NCBI GenBank assembly: GCA_028554795.2
Contig: CM068839.1
Span: 90,554,182-90,618,181, forward strand
Direction: 5' to 3'
Length of the DNA: 64,000 nt
Source of the DNA: Sinohyriopsis cumingii
Lineage: Eukaryota > Mollusca > Bivalvia > Unionida > Unionidae
Each line of letters begins with the position of its first letter. Position 1 is the stretch's first letter. The notes below the pieces were generated by a model that had not been told where the DNA came from, ran no database searches, and saw nothing but the letters and a program-made list of their open reading frames with translations. Of this stretch, positions 1-8,721 are shown in pieces. Both the position numbers and the translations under genes were made by a program.

Positions 1-2637
1 ATCTTTTTCGATTTCGAATGCAAGCAAGAGACCGGCATTCACATTCCTAATTTCTGCGTGGCTCATCGAGCGTGCGAGAAGTGCATTCAAGAACCTATCT
101 TCAGTCATTGCCCTCACTGCAGCAAGATTCCTGGAGGGCATGAAAAAATCTTTCGGGGACCGAACACATTAGCCGATTTTGCACAATGGGTCTTAGACCC
201 CATCGACAAGACGTGGAGCCAAGAGGACATCGAACGTTACGGAGATTGTCATCGTCATGCCACGGTGATAGCTCACAATTTCTCCGGATACGATGGACAG
301 TTTCTTTTGAGGTACTATACGGAACAAGGCACCGAACGTCCTAAAGTGACTTTGAACGGAGCCAAAATCATTTTCATGCAAGTGGGACAAGTACAGATTA
401 AAGATTCGATGAGCTATTTGGCCATGCCTTTGAGTCGAATGCCTAAAACGTTTGGAATGACAGAAGTGGCTAAAGGGTACTTTCCACACTTTTTCAATAC
501 GGAAGCCAATCAACACGCCGTTCTACCCCATTTACCTGAGGCTCACTATTACGACCCCGACAACATGCGTACCGAACAACGAGAAGCTTTCTACGCTTGG
601 TACCAGGCTCACGCCTCGGACCCTTTCGACTTTCAGGAAGAAATGCTAAAGTATTGTCGTTCCGACGTGGACATTTTACGGCGTTGCTGTGGAAAATTTC
701 GATAACTGTTCATGGAACACTGAGGGGTCGATCCTTTGAAAGAAGCTTGCACCATTGCCAAAGCGTGTTCCTTAGTGTATCGACAACGATTCATGCCTGA
801 AAACACCGTGGCTGTCATCAGCCCTCAAACGACCAACTTTGTCAAACGTCAATACTCGGTCAAAGCCCTACGTTGGTTACATTACTTGTGCGACAAGGAA
901 GACAAGTGGATTCAGCATGCCCGCAACGGAGTGGGTGAAAAGACCATCGGAACCTATTCGGTCGATGGCTGGGACTTAGAAAACCCCAAGATCGTGTACG
1001 AGTTTAACGGTTGCTTATTTCACGGATGTCCCGTCTGTTACCCTGACCGTAGCACTAAAAATCAGTTTTTGCAACGAACCATGGAAGACTTGTACCAGGA
1101 CACATGTCAGCGGCGCTTAAAGTTGGAACAGCAAGGATACCAAGTGGTGGAAATGTGGGAACACGAGTACGATCACCGTATGAAAACCGATCCCGAGTTT
1201 AAACGCCTTGTGGAGAGTTACCACTTCATGGACCCGCTGAACCCGAGGGATAGTTTGTACGGAGGAAGGACCAATGCCACCTGTTTGCTGTATCAAGCCG
1301 ACGAAAAGAAAGGAGAAGAAATCAAATACTTGGACGTGTGTTCGCTGTATCCCTACGTGTGCAAATATTGTCGCTTTCCTGTAGGACACCCACAATTGCT
1401 GACGGAACACATCGACCTGAAAAACATTCGACAATACGAAGGCTTGATCAAGTGTAAAGTTTTTCCTCCCACGAACCTATATCATCCCGTCTTACCTCAC
1501 CATTGTCAAGGCAAACTGATGTTTCTTTTGTGCCGTACTTGTGCCGAAACGTGCAACCAAGACCAGCCTTGCCATCACACCCAGGAAGAACGTGCCTTGA
1601 CGGGAACCTGGGTCAGCGTAGAATTGTTCAAAGCTCTGGACATGGGATACCAACTGTTAGAAGTGTACGAAATTTGCCACTTTCCCAAGACACAACAATA
1701 CCACAAGGGTGACCCCAGTCAGAAAGGTATTTTCGCCGACTACGTGGATGCCTTTTTGAAACTGAAGCAAGAAGCCAGCGGCTATCCGTCCTGGTGTCAC
1801 ACTCCCGAAGACCAAATACAATTCAAAGAGAAATACTATGAACAAGAAGGCATCTCTTTAGACCACATCGAGAAAAACGAAGGCAGGCGATCGTTTGCCA
1901 AAGTGATGTTAAATTGCTTGTGGGGTAAAATGGCACAACGACCGTGTTTACTCAAGACGGAATATTTGACAGAACCTTCCCGCTACTTCCAGATGATTCA
2001 CGACAAAACCAAATACATGAAACACGTGGACGTCGTTCGAGAGGATTTGACCTTGGTCAATTACGAAGAAGATCTGGACTTTGTACAAGACGACCCTTTT
2101 GGAAATGTCATCATTGCGGCTTACGTGACAGCTCATGCTCGCTTTAAATTGTACGAAGCTTTAGAACTGTTAGGAGAACGCGTCCTGTACTTTGACACGG
2201 ACAGTTGCATTTACATCCATCACCCGAGTCAACAGCACCCTGACATCGAAGGAGACCGTTTAGGAGCCTGGACAGACGAGCATCCCGACGACAAGATTCT
2301 AAGTTTCGTCAGTGGTGGTCCCAAAAATTACGGCTACGAATACCGGGACAAACAAGGAGAAGTGCACACGACGTGCAAAGGGAAAGGACTGACTCTGAAT
2401 TATCGTACCAGTCGTGTGGTCAACTTTGGGGTATTGAAAGAAGCCTTGCAATCGGGAGAGGATGGAAACTTTAAAGTGACCACCTATCAACCGAACAAGA
2501 TTGTACGTTTACCCACTCACCACATCGTCAGTCGGCCCTTGGAAAAAGTCTATCAAATCGTGTACCAGAAGCGAGTGCGACTTCCCAATCATTTCACCTT
2601 ACCGTATGGACACGTTGGTATAAAACATTGGTTGTAA
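1..2637 (+). pseudogene. Protein-primed family B DNA polymerase, N-terminus missing, stops present
   Basis: This is the replicative polymerase of the element. One reading frame runs from base 1. It holds exonuclease motif I (FDFE, bases 10-18), motif II (HNFSGYDGQF, near 274), motif III (YCRSDVDIL, near 652), polymerase motif A (DVCSLYP, 1333-1353), motif B (KVMLNCLWG, near 1900) and motif C (YFDTDS, near 2188). The frame is broken by TAA at 703-705 (GAA in element 2) and by TGA at 721-723, the latter shared with element 2. The C-terminus differs from element 2 after GHVGI: it reads KHWL and stops. The start lies upstream of the window. The family normally copies linear genomes with a terminal protein as primer. 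Confidence 0.93.
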
Positions 2638-2660
2638 GAGGATAGTCACCCGCTAGAAGG

Positions 2661-3119
2661 ATGACTTCGCCACAGCAAGAATCGAGTGAGAAACCCGATG
2701 AGAACTCCAAGTTCAAACCCTACCATTTTCCAGTCTTCTTACCTGACTATTGTGATTGTGCCCGTCGATTGGACACGTTTCAGAAATGGCCTACGGATAG
2801 GGAAGGATTACCTTCTTCGCATGTTTTAGCTAGAACAGGATTTGTCTACTTGGGACCTGAGTCAGGATTGGGATACGAGGTACAGTGTTTCGCTTGCGGA
2901 CTGAAGTTACGAATGGATCTATGTATCTATAAAGATTCAGCTATTCTGGAACATACTCGATGGTCTCCGCACTGCCCTTACCTTTCTATGGCCTTTCCAC
3001 CCATCACACTACGGTACAATTATGACGGTACCTTAGAGACGGTACCTTCCAGAACAAGACATAAAAAACATGAAAAAGGAAAGATGTACAAGCTTGAGAC
3101 TGCATTGCGACTAGTATAA
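2661..3119 (+). CDS. BIR-domain (IAP-like) protein 1
   Basis: A 152-residue protein with one baculovirus-IAP-repeat zinc fold: R..TF..WP near residues 33-43, VLARTGFVYLG near 55, CFACG near 76, and EHTRWSPHCPYL near 97-108. The C-x2-C...H...C ligands are all present; the usual tryptophan between them is replaced in LRMDLCIYKD. There is no RING. IAP-type proteins bind caspases or other death-pathway partners, and viral ones restrain apoptosis; that role here is inferred from the fold only. It begins 24 bases after the PolB stop and its own stop codon sits inside the TATA box of the next gene. Element 2 lacks it. Confidence 0.85.
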   Translation: MTSPQQESSEKPDENSKFKPYHFPVFLPDYCDCARRLDTFQKWPTDREGLPSSHVLARTGFVYLGPESGLGYEVQCFACGLKLRMDLCIYKDSAILEHTRWSPHCPYLSMAFPPITLRYNYDGTLETVPSRTRHKKHEKGKMYKLETALRLV

Positions 3120-3124
3120 AAAGG
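3115..3124 (+). promoter_or_regulatory. TATA box for second BIR gene
   Basis: TATAAAAAGG lies 54 bases before the ATG at 3178. The TAA inside it (3117-3119) is the stop codon of the preceding BIR gene. The following CAAGATCGATAGTTCATTG stretch recurs in element 2 just after its PolB, so the site predates the split of the two copies. Confidence 0.65.
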
Positions 3125-3177
3125 GGCTATGGTCAAGATCGATAGTTCATTGTGACTACCAAGACCGAGTGAACAAG

Positions 3178-3810
3178 ATGAATACTTTCAGAGAAACACA
3201 GAACAAGTTGTTTAGAAAGGCACAATTCAAGTGTGAGGCTTCGGAAGTGGAATGCGATTGTGAGCCTTGCGATGGATACGATGCTGTACCTTGTGACCTG
3301 AGCAATGGCGTAAAGCATCATGGGAACTTTAGTGTCCCTACCCCTATCATGGAAAGTGATGCTGTGCGTGTCAAACCTGAGGGATGCGAAAGCGATGCCG
3401 CTCGTCCTCTTAGACAGTTTACCGGGTTTAAAGGGGAATGTTCACCTTCACGTCTACCCCCCTACGGATGTCATCCAGCCCTGAGCAAACTCCTGTTCAT
3501 GTCACCCAACCCTCATCTAAACGAACCTGTGAAAGACGAATATTCGTTTCCTGTGCGTTTGTCGGAATACTGCGACTTTGAAAATCGTCTTCAATCGTTC
3601 AAAGGAAAATGGCCTAAGTATCTGGGAGGACCGACCCCCGAAGAATTAGCCAGAGCCGGATTTTTCTACTTGGGCGAAGGAGATAAAGTCAAGTGCTTCA
3701 GTTGCGGTGTGTCACTTCACCACTGGGAACCGCAAGATTCGGCCTACGTAGAACATGCTCGATGGTCACCGAATTGTCATTACTTACCCTTAGTGGGACC
3801 GAGACATTGA
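3178..3810 (+). CDS. BIR-domain (IAP-like) protein 2
   Basis: A 210-residue protein. The first 120 residues are Cys/Glu-rich at the start and otherwise low in recognisable structure. The C-terminal part (about 123-205) is a textbook BIR: LQSFKGKWP, ELARAGFFYLG, CFSCG, HHWEPQDSAYVEHARW, SPNCHYL. Compared with BIR protein 1 this copy keeps the tryptophan. ATG 3178 is chosen over an upstream GTG because it follows a clear TATA box at 3115. An anti-apoptotic job is likely by family, not proven by sequence. The gene is missing from element 2, where small flanking remnants of its 5' and 3' surroundings are joined, which points to a deletion there. Confidence 0.87.
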   Translation: MNTFRETQNKLFRKAQFKCEASEVECDCEPCDGYDAVPCDLSNGVKHHGNFSVPTPIMESDAVRVKPEGCESDAARPLRQFTGFKGECSPSRLPPYGCHPALSKLLFMSPNPHLNEPVKDEYSFPVRLSEYCDFENRLQSFKGKWPKYLGGPTPEELARAGFFYLGEGDKVKCFSCGVSLHHWEPQDSAYVEHARWSPNCHYLPLVGPRH

Positions 3811-3838
3811 AGTAACTTCTTACCATAATAATCTGTTC

Positions 3839-4294
3839 ATGGATACTTTACAAGAGAACATTTGTGCTTTGCCTGTGGAGTTGAGAGAACGCATTTACCG
3901 AGAGCTGGTGAAAATACAAGTGAAACGTAAAGAACAATTGCATCCGTTACGTCACCGGTGTTTGAACCACTGGTACCTGAATGCTATACAAGGACTGATT
4001 GAGTTGAAACTGTTCCATTGGACAGATATTGATCAACGACCTCCTGGTTATAAAAAGAATTGGTTTGGTATTGACGATTCTATCTACTACATTGTGAACG
4101 TACTCGATCCAATTCCACAGAAAGAGTTAACGAATTACCAACATCTTTTACGCAATGTCAACTTAGTGAAAGAGGAAACTTCTGAACGAATTTTAATGTG
4201 TAGATTAGTGATGAAACGATTTAGATTCGACAATGAATTAAAACCATGTCTGTGCAAACAGTACATTTCTTGTGTCAGACAAAAGAGGATTTAG
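3839..4294 (+). CDS. F-box-like small protein, tandem copy 1
   Basis: A 151-residue protein, first of three tandem paralogues. The N-terminus (about residues 10-28, ALPVELRERIYRELVKIQ) fits the start of an F-box (L-P-x-E-L-x3-I-x3-L), followed by a conserved C..HWYLN stretch; the rest is hydrophobic/basic with no repeat domain that I recognise. If it is an F-box it would recruit a Skp1-cullin ubiquitin ligase to a viral target, but the match covers only the first helix. It sits directly after the BIR genes, in an accessory island absent from element 2. Confidence 0.55.
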   Translation: MDTLQENICALPVELRERIYRELVKIQVKRKEQLHPLRHRCLNHWYLNAIQGLIELKLFHWTDIDQRPPGYKKNWFGIDDSIYYIVNVLDPIPQKELTNYQHLLRNVNLVKEETSERILMCRLVMKRFRFDNELKPCLCKQYISCVRQKRI

Positions 4295-4306
4295 TATGAC
4301 CTATTC

Positions 4307-4579
4307 ATGGATACTTTGCTAGAGAACATTCGTGCCTTGCCTGTGGAGTTGAGAGAACGCATTTACCGAGAACTGATCAAAATTCAAGTGAAACGCAAAC
4401 TCAAAGTTATTGAACCGTTTTTAAATTATGCTCTGTTTCAAAGTATAAGAAGACTGATTATGAGTGGATATTACATCAGGCACAAAGGTAAACGAGGCTA
4501 TTGGCCACCACCCAAGGATTCCAAAAACAGTGTATATACTTATGGATACTTTACAAGAGAACATTTTGGGCTTGCCTGA
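4307..4579 (+). CDS. F-box-like small protein, tandem copy 2 (truncated)
   Basis: A 90-residue paralogue of the preceding gene. The first 34 residues are almost identical (LPVELRERIYRELIKIQVKR), then it diverges and stops early, its tail running in another frame over the start of copy 3. Only 12 bases separate it from copy 1. It may be a shortened real gene or a relic of unequal crossing-over within the tandem array; the body region conserved between copies 1 and 3 is missing. Confidence 0.45.
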   Translation: MDTLLENIRALPVELRERIYRELIKIQVKRKLKVIEPFLNYALFQSIRRLIMSGYYIRHKGKRGYWPPPKDSKNSVYTYGYFTREHFGLA

Positions 4580-5039
4580 GGAGCTGAGAGAAAGGATTTA
4601 CCTAGAGCTGGTCAAAATACAAGTCAAACGTAAAGAACAATTGCATCCGTTACTTCACCAGATCTTTAACCACTGGTACCTGAATGGTATAAGAGGACTG
4701 ATTCGTCAGAAATTTTTTCAGTGGTCAGACCTTGTTGAACACTTTCAGTTTGTGAATGATGATGAACTAGACGTTCGTAATTTTGGTTACTTCGAGATTC
4801 ACTTACTGCAACGTATTGAGGAAGACGAGTTAAAGGATTACCAACATTTGTTACATGGAATCTGCTTAGAGAAAGACGAAACATCTAGACAAACTCTGAC
4901 GTTTCAGTTACAGTATGTAACATTTAAATTCCCTACTGGAGAACGAACATGTCTAGTTAGAAATTACCTTTATTGCTTCCGAAACAAAGAGACTATAAAA
5001 TCAAGTTGCCATGCCACGGATTATGTCACATATTATTGA
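4542..5039 (+). CDS. F-box-like small protein, tandem copy 3
   Basis: A 165-residue paralogue of copy 1, aligned over its whole length: MDTLQENI..LPEELRERI, then KRKEQLHPLLHQ..NHWYLNGIRGLI, and a C-terminal ELKDYQHLLHG block matching copy 1. ATG 4542 is chosen because it starts the shared MDTLQEN sequence; the frame is open upstream but not conserved. It overlaps the end of copy 2 in another frame. Function unknown; the F-box assignment is tentative as for copy 1. Confidence 0.55.
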   Translation: MDTLQENILGLPEELRERIYLELVKIQVKRKEQLHPLLHQIFNHWYLNGIRGLIRQKFFQWSDLVEHFQFVNDDELDVRNFGYFEIHLLQRIEEDELKDYQHLLHGICLEKDETSRQTLTFQLQYVTFKFPTGERTCLVRNYLYCFRNKETIKSSCHATDYVTYY

Positions 5040-5226
5040 ACAGATTCCGTGGAAGGAACTCAATCACCATATTCAAACCGTGGATCATTACCATCGATTA
5101 TTACAAGAACTGTATCCATTCAATTTGGGTCGACAAGTGGTGTGTGTCTTAGTGACTTGTTTTCTGGGATTTCGTTTACCAGCCGATTCTTTGTGGACTC
5201 TTTACGATCAGTACTTACCACCTTAA
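5011..5226 (+). CDS. Small unknown protein
   Basis: A 71-residue ORF that starts inside the end of the third F-box-like gene and ends in TAATG, so its stop overlaps the ATG of the next ORF. It has a hydrophobic centre (VVCVLVTCFLGF). I do not recognise it. It could be a separate gene or the front part of the following reading frame after a one-base change. Absent from element 2. Confidence 0.35.
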   Translation: MPRIMSHIIEQIPWKELNHHIQTVDHYHRLLQELYPFNLGRQVVCVLVTCFLGFRLPADSLWTLYDQYLPP

Positions 5227-5802
5227 TGGCCTTAAATGGTAACGAAAAACTCCTTTTGCTCAAAGCCTTGCGTTTTCATCTGGATACTTCTCGACCTCTA
5301 CGGGAAAAAAAGATTCGTCAACTTTTAGCTACCCAAGACGTGTATGATGATGTGTGTGTAGCTTGTGACTTACATCCCCATTGGACAGATGTCCGTGCCT
5401 GGAAAGAATGGGATTTTGAGGCTTGGACCCAAGAAGTGGCCCAGTATGCACGAGAGTTGTTCAAGGAAAAAAGTTACTTTTCAACCCGTGTTAGTGACGG
5501 TGCCAGAAGAACCCGTCACCCAGGACGGGACTGTCGTGGACAGGCCTCAAAGACCCTTTCGGGAGGACACTTGTGTGACCTTACCCCCTACTATAGAACT
5601 GGTTAGAACATTACCCAAAACATGTTGTACAGACACTTGTTTTTATTCCACGTTAATGGTTATCATCTGCCTTTTATCCTTGTACTTAAGCCTTTGGTTT
5701 TATGTATTTTTGCCTTTCGTATTCATGTTTGAAACATTCAATAAACGTGTTCTGAAAAAAGTATATGAATTCTTGTCTTGTTTGTTTTCGTGTCACAAGT
5801 GA
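5226..5802 (+). pseudogene. Tail-anchored membrane protein in two overlapping frames
   Basis: The ATG at 5226 opens a frame with a helical, charged N-part ending in WTQEVAQYARELFKEK. Downstream, near 5463-5475 (AAGGAAAAAAG), coding character passes to the +1 frame, which continues through PVLVTVPEEPVTQDG to a C-terminal membrane segment (MVIICLLSLYLSLWFYVFL) and stops at 5802. Between elements 1 and 2, changes upstream of the A-run are silent in the first frame and changes downstream favour the second, so both parts seem to belong to one protein. Element 2 has the same A-run length. Either a shared one-base lesion or real recoding/splicing explains it. The protein would sit in a membrane; no family recognised. 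Confidence 0.5.
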
Positions 5803-5815
5803 CATTTCTCACACT

Positions 5816-6574
5816 ATGGCTACCTCTGCTGTCTCTGCTCCCTCTTCCTCTACTGTCAAAGTCATCGACGAACACTTAGATCGTGCCAGTTGGGAGGCTT
5901 TGTATCTTCGCCATCCTTTTAACAGGCTCATTGCTGGACCTAGCGGTTCGGGCAAAACCGAATTCGTCAAACGTTTAATCGAACATAAACATCATTTGAT
6001 CGATCGGCCACCTCAACGGATCGTGTGGTGTTACAAAGAGTGGCAATCGGCGTACAGCCTCTTGCGAGAAAGTCAAGGCGATTCCATCGTGTTTGTGGAA
6101 GGCATTCCTAAAGAAGACGACGGCATCGTCTCTCACTCCCGTCAAACCCATTTGGTCATTTTCGACGACATGTTAGGAGAAGACGAAGAAGAAATTAAAC
6201 TGTGGTTCACGCGCAAAGGGCATCACCGTAATGCCAGTGTCGTTTACATCACCCAAAATTTGTTTCAACAAAGTAAAGCCCATCGCACCATCAGTTTCAA
6301 TGCGCATTACGTGGTCTTGTTTAAAAGCCCTCGAGATAAATCGCAAGTGCAAGTCTTAGCCAAACAGTTAGGGATGCCTTGGCTGACTCAGGCGTACGAC
6401 GATGCCACTCAAACACCACACGCCTATTTACTCGTCCGTCGATTTGAAACCTACGACCCCCGAGGATTTGACATTTCGTACCCACTTGTTTCACCACTGG
6501 TGCCAAGACGGAGGGCCTGTCCTGTACACGTCTCCGTCCTCGACTTAATTTCACTCCACATAAAAAATCTATAA
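5816..6574 (+). pseudogene. Genome-packaging ATPase (A32/FtsK-HerA type), C-terminus frameshifted
   Basis: This ATPase would drive DNA into capsids. Walker A is GPSGSGKTEF (about residues 42-51), Walker B is LVIFDDML (near 115), and VVYITQNLFQQS follows. ATG 5816 is used because MATSAVSA is identical in element 2; the frame is open a little further upstream without conservation. Near 6434 element 1 has a short insertion relative to element 2, so the last 40 or so residues are read in the wrong frame (RRFETYDPRG...). The TAA stop is embedded in the TATA box of the core gene. Confidence 0.88.
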
Positions 6575-6577
6575 AAA
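6570..6577 (+). promoter_or_regulatory. TATA box for core-protein gene, overlapping ATPase stop
   Basis: TATAAAAA lies 39-46 bases before the core ATG at 6616. The stop codon of the ATPase (6572-6574) is part of it. The same arrangement is kept in element 2 (34324-34331 on the - strand). Confidence 0.6.
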
Positions 6578-6615
6578 CCTCAGACCCTTTTTCGTCTGTC
6601 TCACACAGCTTGAAC

Positions 6616-7568
6616 ATGTCGTCCCTTCAGTCGCATCTTCCCGTCAAATTGATTCGTGCCTTGTATGGCATCAGTGGAGAAAAAATCCACAAATACGAGC
6701 TCGTGTCTTAGAAGCTAGTCTCAAAGAAGTCTTACGATGGTTCATGGTGACGGCACGTCAAATACTCCAAGGAATCATTCAGATTCCTCATCAAACCAAA
6801 CGCTTTTTCGATCGAAACAAAGTCGCTTTGGTCCAACAGGCCGATCCCCGCATCGACACTCAAACCAAAAAACAAATCATTTTGAAACCTGGAGGGAGCG
6901 GTACTCTAGGAGGGGTCATCATTCGCTCTCTCTTAAGATGGGATCCTAATGCCCCCAAACTTCTCCCCAAGAAAAAAGTCAAACGAAGCCCCAAGAAGAA
7001 AAAGAAAAAGACCAGGTCCCCAAGAAGAAGAACTTCTCCAGTGGCGGGACCCTCATCTTATCAGACACCACCCCGGAAAAAGAAAAGAAGCCCCCAGAAA
7101 AAGAAACAGAGAAAAAGTCCCCAGAAAAAGAAAAGTCCACAGAAGAAAACTAGTCGCAAGAGAGGCACTTCGGCCAGGACGCAACTTTACACTCGCAAAC
7201 CACGACCTGCCACGGCGGTGACTGCGTCTCCGGCATCCTCACGTTCATCCACTTCTCCGTTGATGACACCAAGAACTGAAGAGTACTTGGAGACGTTGAT
7301 CACACCAAGAACTTCTCCGTTGATGACCCCAAAAAGAACTTCCCCAGTGGCAGGACCCTCCAATTTAGCGGCAGTGGCTGCTGCTCACAAAGTACCTTCT
7401 CCCAAAATCAAAGTCCAAGAAAGATCGGGCATGTTACAAAGTTTACTGGATTTGTCCAAGCAAGAACTGGCTCGATTTAGTCCGTTACGTACCCCTGCAC
7501 GACGTGTCATGCCTGTCCTCAAATTAATACGACGTAAAGACAATCAGTGGCGACGCGTTCCAGTATAA
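6616..7568 (+). pseudogene. Basic virion core / DNA-binding protein, frameshifted
   Basis: The intact homologue in element 2 has about 315 residues: a conserved N-part (LPVKLIRALYGIS) and a region around GGSGTLGGVIIRSLLRW, then a long Lys/Arg/Ser/Pro tract with repeated SPKKK, SPQKKK and TSPVAGPS units, and a conserved tail (SLLDLSKQELARFSPL). It resembles histone H1-like or adenoviral core proteins and probably condenses virion DNA; this is inferred from composition and position. In element 1 an A-run near 6681 is one base shorter than in element 2, so the frame from ATG 6616 ends at once and the remainder is read from about 6744. Confidence 0.7.
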
Positions 7569-7572
7569 AAAA
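7564..7572 (+). promoter_or_regulatory. TATA box overlapping core-protein stop
   Basis: TATAAAAAA; its internal TAA (7566-7568) is the stop of the core gene. It precedes the ATG at 7627 by about 55 bases. Conserved in element 2 (around 33335). Confidence 0.55.
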
Positions 7573-7626
7573 GACGTGTGACCAAGTAGGGTATCAGTGT
7601 TTTTTGGTGCTCCTGAAGACTCAAAG

Positions 7627-8016
7627 ATGTCACCCTCCAGAAAACCCCAAGGAAAGAAAAGGAAAGGACTACCACCACGTTTAGTCAACCATGGGGACAT
7701 GTTATCTGTCCTGTCCAAAGCTTCTCCACCTCTACGAAAAAAACTCATTCAAAATCGGCCTCCAAAGAGGTCATCGATACCGTGTGCGAATGTTGTTTCA
7801 ACGTTTTTGAAAGGCACGATCCCTTTGTCCAAACACCAGAAACAATGCCTAGGCAAACATCGTCACGTTCTTCGCCAAATGGTTCGAAAGAAAATTCCCA
7901 TTCGTCAAAAGAAGAAGATGTTGGTCCAACGTGGAGGCATTTTACCCCTCTTTTTAGGCCCCATATTGAAAGGAGTCTTGGGAACCATGTTGGGAGGACT
8001 GGTGGGAGCAAGATAA
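7627..8016 (+). CDS. pX/mu-like small virion protein
   Basis: About 129 residues: basic N-terminus (SPSRKPQGKKRKGLPPRL), a conserved helical part (DMLSVLSKASPPLRKKLIQ), a Lys/His-rich middle (KHQKQCLGKHRHVLRQMV), then MLVQRGGILPLFLGPILKG and a Gly-rich end. The QRGG plus hydrophobic tail arrangement is common to a small virion protein of many Polintons, likened to adenoviral pX. At 7797-7812 the likely ancestral frame changes: CECCFNVFE lies in one frame and FLKGTIPLSKHQ in the next, on a five-T run shared with element 2. So the open frame in element 1 may be partly out of frame in the middle. Confidence 0.6.
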   Translation: MSPSRKPQGKKRKGLPPRLVNHGDMLSVLSKASPPLRKKLIQNRPPKRSSIPCANVVSTFLKGTIPLSKHQKQCLGKHRHVLRQMVRKKIPIRQKKKMLVQRGGILPLFLGPILKGVLGTMLGGLVGAR

Positions 8017-8065
8017 AAAGGCCCTCGGAAGTCCCAAGATCTCAGAATCGACCCCTGACAACCCC

Positions 8066-8703
8066 ATGGAAGGACGAAAACTGGCTTTAGTGCCTTACAA
8101 ACGATGGATGGAACACCATCGGTGGCAAGAACAACGCACCCTGCATTTACCTCCCAATCCCAATTTGAGCGAGATGTCCCAGTTACAACACGAATTGCAG
8201 TCCTTGATGGATCGCCAAGATTTGTCCGAAACAGAAAAATCGCAAAAGTACGGTCAACTCTTGCAACGACTGCAACTCTTTCACCAGAAAGCTTTAGACG
8301 AAACAGCTCTACCCACTCTGAAAGATTTTAAGACCTTAAGTAAAGTCCAGCACCATCACCAGTACCAGTACCAGTACCACCACTACCAGTGACCAAGACA
8401 GAAAAAGGAGAAGAAGAAGAAGAAGGGTTTCAAACTCCACCAGAAAAAGTACGCAAGTGAACAACACCACCTACCTCCAGAATTGGATGGATTAAAAAGA
8501 TGATGGCCACCCCTTCTTCATCACAAGAGAAAAAGAAAGTGAAGACAGAAGTGAAGACAGAAGTGAAACAAGAACCGATATCCCCCGCTCAGACATCCTA
8601 CTCTTCAACACCTATTGCCGGTCGCACACGCAAAGCATTGCAATCCAAGAAAGTACCCCAAGAGAAAAAGAGTAGCATCCTCCAAGAGTGGGTGTCTTAT
8701 TAA
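8066..8703 (+). pseudogene. Virion-associated protein of unknown function, broken
   Basis: Homologue of the intact 207-residue protein at 32217-32840. The N-part (EGRKLALVPYKRWMEHHRW, then a Gln/Leu-rich helical region) is kept to about 8340. A frame change in the CACCAGTACCAG repeat and a TGA near 8458 break the middle; the C-part (SSQEKKKVKTEVK, ILQEWVSY) is open again from about 8500. The ALVPYKRW motif marks a protein found next to the integrase in many Polintons. Function unknown; a virion role is inferred from the company it keeps. Confidence 0.65.
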
Positions 8704-8721
8704 CACACAAACACAAAAAAA

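Noticed and set aside
721-723. Selenocysteine at the shared UGA of PolB
   Set aside because: No SECIS-like structure was recognised and family members do not need it; readthrough or decay is simpler.
2661-3810. BIR genes as captured host exons with introns
   Set aside because: Both are uninterrupted, compact and have element-style promoters; any capture was not recent genomic copying.
6616-6750. Programmed frameshift in the element 1 core gene
   Set aside because: Element 2 has one more A in the run and an intact frame, so this is a private deletion.
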